Below, one piece after another: positions 59,873-62,102 of a stretch of DNA of 62,102 nucleotides. The position numbers and the translations under genes are program-made. The stretch lies in NCBI GenBank assembly GCA_900321965.1, contig ONYA01000038.1, positions 1 to 62,102 on the forward strand, read 5' to 3'. The stretch comes from an uncultured Prevotellaceae bacterium (lineage in GTDB: Bacteria; Bacteroidota; Bacteroidia; Bacteroidales; Bacteroidaceae). The notes beneath the pieces are model-generated. The model saw only the letters and a list, made by a program, of their open reading frames with translations. It made no database searches and was not told where the DNA came from. Positions within the stretch are counted from its first letter, which is position 1. The number at the start of each line of letters is the position of its first letter.

Positions 59873-59898
59873 TCACAGGTGGACAGCCCCCCTGTGAG
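59873..59898. repeat. CACAGG palindrome left of the DUF2019 gene
   Basis: TCACAGG and CCCTGTGA arms around a short loop. A related perfect palindrome lies at 60387-60408, in the opposite orientation when its GCTCACAGG edge is compared. The rest of the 260-bp gap is AT-rich with only the promoter at 59961. Confidence 0.65.
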
Positions 59899-59960
59899 CA
59901 TAAATTTGGAAAAAGAATGTTAAATAAGTTTGGATGGTAGTCTTGTTCCTATATATTTAT

Positions 59961-59968
59961 TAATTTTG
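59961..59968 (+). promoter_or_regulatory. Promoter -7 element for the DUF2019 gene
   Basis: TAATTTTG 18 bp before the ATG at 59987. Confidence 0.6.
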
Positions 59969-59986
59969 CATTAAATACTATTCAAG

Positions 59987-60367
59987 ATGAAGATAAAGAC
60001 CATTGAAAAAGCCGTCAGTATATTTGAAGAGAGCGCTTCTATTCACGCGAAGGCTTCTATAATTGGAGATTACAAAGTCGCTAATAAGAACTATGATAAA
60101 GTGATGGATGCTATCGTTTTCCTCCATGAAGTAGGTCACTTATCAGATTTATATGCTTTGCTTAACCATGATGATATTGGTGTAAGGTTATCTGCAGCTT
60201 ATGCACTTTTGCCGGTATGTGAGGATCGGAGTAAGGCCGTATTATCTGCTTTAGCACATGACAATTTTGGAATTCTAAGTTTAAACGCAGAAATGGTGTT
60301 AGAACAGTGGAAAGAGGGAAAACTCGTTTATCCCTTTCAAGATGAATTTAACAAAAGTAAGAAATAA
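59987..60367 (+). CDS. DUF2019 family protein
   Basis: 126 residues, all-helical, with HEAT-like character (HLSDLYALLNHDDIGVRLSA, AYALLPVCEDRSKAVLSALA, ILSLNAEMVLEQWKEG), matching DUF2019. Such proteins are often found among immunity proteins of polymorphic toxin systems or as stand-alone small cytoplasmic proteins; no toxin gene is seen next to it here. It is AT-rich and bracketed by CACAGG palindromes (59873 and 60387), which suggests a mobile cassette. Function not established. Confidence 0.75.
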   Translation: MKIKTIEKAVSIFEESASIHAKASIIGDYKVANKNYDKVMDAIVFLHEVGHLSDLYALLNHDDIGVRLSAAYALLPVCEDRSKAVLSALAHDNFGILSLNAEMVLEQWKEGKLVYPFQDEFNKSKK

Positions 60368-60386
60368 AACATTAGGCTCATTAGGC

Positions 60387-60408
60387 TCACAGGGGGAACC
60401 CCCTGTGA
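60387..60408. repeat. Perfect CACAGGGGG palindrome right of the DUF2019 gene
   Basis: TCACAGGGGG, AA, CCCCCTGTGA: a perfect 10-bp stem, preceded by a 9-bp duplication TTAGGCTCA. It could act as a weak terminator but has no U-run. Confidence 0.75.
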
Positions 60409-60427
60409 TAAATAAAAAGTATAGGAT

Positions 60428-60859
60428 ATGACAATTGAACGATTTTTAAACCATATTTATTACTCTTTTCAATCCTTAGACAGAGCTTTCTCTATCAGCC
60501 CAAATGAATTTCGTGAAGGAAACAAGACGGAGATTATGGCAGGGAGTATTATGGGACTAACAGCTGTTGGCTATCTTGTTGGGGTAATATGGATAATACC
60601 TTCTTTGCTAATGATTCATTATCATTTGACAATTCCGAAAGATTATATTGCATTAATATCTTTCGTTACCATTGTCCCATGTCTGTCTTATTTCACTTAC
60701 CGTTATTTTAATAATGGTTTGTTTACAAAATACTATGATGAATTCAGCCAGGATCCAAACTACAGCAAGTGGGAATGGCATTCTATCGCTTGTTTTGTTG
60801 TTTTGGGAGCCGCTGTGTTTTTCTGTTCTGCAATATATTTGATTTCTATGGTGACATAA
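60428..60859 (+). CDS. Small two-to-three-helix membrane protein, unknown
   Basis: 143 residues with no signal peptide. Hydrophobic segments lie at about 40-60 (IMGLTAVGYLVGVIWIIPSL), 74-95 (YIALISFVTIVPCLSYFTYR) and 121-142 (IACFVVLGAAVFFCSAIYLI). No family recognised. It is AT-rich like its neighbours and sits 60 bp after the DUF2019 gene on the same strand. An immunity or accessory role in the same cassette is possible but unsupported. Confidence 0.6.
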   Translation: MTIERFLNHIYYSFQSLDRAFSISPNEFREGNKTEIMAGSIMGLTAVGYLVGVIWIIPSLLMIHYHLTIPKDYIALISFVTIVPCLSYFTYRYFNNGLFTKYYDEFSQDPNYSKWEWHSIACFVVLGAAVFFCSAIYLISMVT

Positions 60860-60920
60860 TATGTGGATTGGAGAAAGTTGCTGTCATTTATCCCTTTTAA
60901 GTTAAGATGAATCAAACTCA

Positions 60921-61325
60921 ATGAAGAAAACTATACTGACGTTTACCGCTATGGTGGCATTGATGCTTTTACAGGGCTGCGAGTTCAGTACGATAGACTT
61001 TTACTGTTGCAATAAGACTGCAGATACTATTTATGTGTATCTCGACGGTAGGTTGTCAGACCCTTTGAATAGCGTGAACAGTAATTATCTTGCAGAAACT
61101 CTGGCGAAGCTGCCACCAGACGGAATCATACAAAAATCGGTTGACGAAGACTCTTTCTTCGGCAGTGGGCATATTGAATACATTTCTATTATCCAGCAGT
61201 CTACCCTTAAGGACCACACGATAGACGAGATTCTTCAGTGGCAATTATACAAGGAATATGGCTTCACGGCCGTACAGCTACGCCACATGGGATATATGTT
61301 TGTGTTGAAAGACGAAGACCTATGA
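60921..61325 (+). CDS. Small lipoprotein, unknown
   Basis: 134 residues. The signal sequence has a lipobox LLQGC (C20), followed by FSTIDFYCCNKTADTIYVYL, a short beta-rich region and an acidic end. Similar small lipoproteins with a CxN-type strand (CCNKTADTIYVY) are frequent in Bacteroidota. No function can be assigned. It overlaps the next gene by 4 bp (ATGA), so the two are co-translated. Confidence 0.68.
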   Translation: MKKTILTFTAMVALMLLQGCEFSTIDFYCCNKTADTIYVYLDGRLSDPLNSVNSNYLAETLAKLPPDGIIQKSVDEDSFFGSGHIEYISIIQQSTLKDHTIDEILQWQLYKEYGFTAVQLRHMGYMFVLKDEDL

Positions 61326-61891
61326 AAATACCTAAACACCTGATACATACTTTCGTACTCTTTCTGCTGCTGGCCGTTCCACGTTCGGCAACGGCACGTC
61401 ACACGTTCTCTTTTAACGTGTTGCCAGGAGTCGTCACTTCGAGTTATTATCCTGTCCCTGGCCGGTCATATGTCAACCGCACGGGGTTAGGTTTCAGTAT
61501 GGGTTACAGGTATATGAGCAGTGGAGGTTTTGGGGGAGAGGCCAGTTTCTCACATTGCCAGACTTTCTATCCTTACAACGGACATCTTAACTGTAATTTC
61601 TACGACATTTCGCTTGTCTATGGTCACGATTTCAGCAAAAAGTGGATGGCTGTGATAGGAGGGGGAGTCGGCGTGGCGGTCTGTCTGAATCAGTTTGACC
61701 AATCGACAAGACTTGGACCTCAGTTCATGGCTGGGACAGAGTTTAAGTTATCTGACCGCATAGGTCTTGGCACAGATATCATCTATCAGTCTAACTCCTT
61801 CCACAGCCGTAAAGATGACGGTGGCGCGAGCGAAACGGTTGGGGCTGTCTCTCGCCTGTCACTTCAGGTTGGCATAAGGGTCTATTTATGA
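61322..61891 (+). CDS. Outer-membrane beta-barrel protein
   Basis: 189 residues from the ATG at 61322; the open frame starts further up, but the signal peptide (MKIPKHLIHTFVLFLLLAVP) begins here. Alternating strands with aromatic girdle residues (GLGFSMGYRYMSSGGFGGEA, YDISLVYGHDFSKKWMAVIG, RIGLGTDIIYQSNSF) and a terminal GIRVYL are typical of a small eight-stranded barrel. It is coupled to the lipoprotein gene and so probably works with it at the outer membrane. Confidence 0.75.
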   Translation: MKIPKHLIHTFVLFLLLAVPRSATARHTFSFNVLPGVVTSSYYPVPGRSYVNRTGLGFSMGYRYMSSGGFGGEASFSHCQTFYPYNGHLNCNFYDISLVYGHDFSKKWMAVIGGGVGVAVCLNQFDQSTRLGPQFMAGTEFKLSDRIGLGTDIIYQSNSFHSRKDDGGASETVGAVSRLSLQVGIRVYL

Positions 61892-61952
61892 TATGGCGTT
61901 AATTGGGAAACAGATACTTATGTACGGAAAAATTATAATTCAGGTAATAGCA

Positions 61953-62102
61953 ATGTATACAAAATCATTCAGGGGTATCCGCTATATTAGGAAATGGAAA
62001 AGTATTCTGATGCTCGTTTCTGTGTTGTCCCTGTTGTCACTGAGTGGATGCGAACAGCTGTTTCCAGACTGGTACGATTCCCTCAGTGAAAGGGGAGTAT
62101 GC
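61953..62102 (+). CDS. Lipoprotein, N-terminal part (cut by window edge)
   Basis: 50 codons visible from the ATG at 61953; an in-frame ATG at 61920 would add eleven residues. A basic start (MYTKSFRGIRYIRKWKS), a hydrophobic stretch and the lipobox LLSLSGC precede EQLFPDWYDSLSERGVC. It probably continues the envelope-protein operon of the two genes before it. Function unknown. Confidence 0.6.
   Translation, partial: MYTKSFRGIRYIRKWKSILMLVSVLSLLSLSGCEQLFPDWYDSLSERGVC

Noticed and set aside
1-62102. Search for rRNA genes, insertion-sequence transposases, integrases, phage genes, riboswitches and a replication origin
   Set aside because: None could be supported from the sequence; only one tRNA was found.

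Overview
The window comes from a member of the Bacteroidota, most likely Prevotellaceae (Prevotella, Segatella or Xylanibacter type). The evidence is Bacteroidota-type promoters (TTG, about 20 bp, TAnnTTTG) ahead of many genes, little Shine-Dalgarno sequence, a TonB-dependent receptor with a carboxypeptidase-like N-terminal domain, a BspA-like leucine-rich repeat protein, FISUMP-domain surface proteins, short C-terminal modules that resemble sorting or anchoring domains, and many carbohydrate-active enzymes. Species cannot be fixed from sequence reading alone.

Layout. 1-1449: N-terminal part of a TonB-dependent receptor and a small carboxypeptidase-like-domain protein. 1576-1948: first copy of a composite intergenic repeat. 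1952-3453: AT-rich island with two divergent toxin-antitoxin-like pairs (DUF4160/DUF2442 and MntA/HepT). 3734-5863: BspA-like LRR protein with ten 69-bp DNA repeats. 5896-7881: GH97. 8022-8138: a 38-residue orphan peptide with its own promoter and terminator. 8230-10603: TerC-family membrane protein, tRNA-Arg(CCU) and an M16 peptidase. 10661-27045: hemicellulose and pectin side-chain cluster (ECF sigma factor, GH43, GPH-type symporter, SASA esterase, GH67, two GH51 of which one is frameshifted, GH105, DUF2264, heparinase II/III-like). 27361-32462: two secreted FISUMP/Ig-like proteins. 32475-33515: GH53 galactanase. 33660-33960: second composite repeat, inverted relative to the first. 33993-39223: minus-strand run of GH43, dapB, lepB, a lepB paralogue and wbqC. 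39334-53328: mostly housekeeping genes (DUF2851, thioesterase, GxxExxY protein, dprA, dusB, gluQRS, M64 peptidase, radical SAM maturase, methyltransferase, OmpA-like protein, acetyltransferase, parE). 53476-56240: an LRR-thioredoxin-M64 fusion and a small secreted partner. 56500-62102: S41 peptidase, TPR regulator, DUF2019 protein, membrane protein and lipoproteins, becoming AT-rich towards the right end.

How the genes fit together. GH67 (glucuronosyl side chains), GH51 and GH43 (arabinose and xylose), the SASA esterase (acetyl groups), GH105 (unsaturated uronides), GH53 (galactan) and GH97 would strip decorated xylan and pectin side chains. A cytoplasmic GH43 beside a cation symporter would finish imported oligosaccharides. 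No SusC/SusD pair lies in the window, so polymer capture must be encoded elsewhere.

The most striking general feature is an unusual load of short repetitive elements. There are two inverted copies of a composite repeat. G/C-rich palindromes sit in frame inside at least four enzyme genes and over the parE start codon. Short tandem repeats (7, 8, 9, 25 and 36 bp units) occur both between and inside genes, and one of them supplies the dprA start codon.
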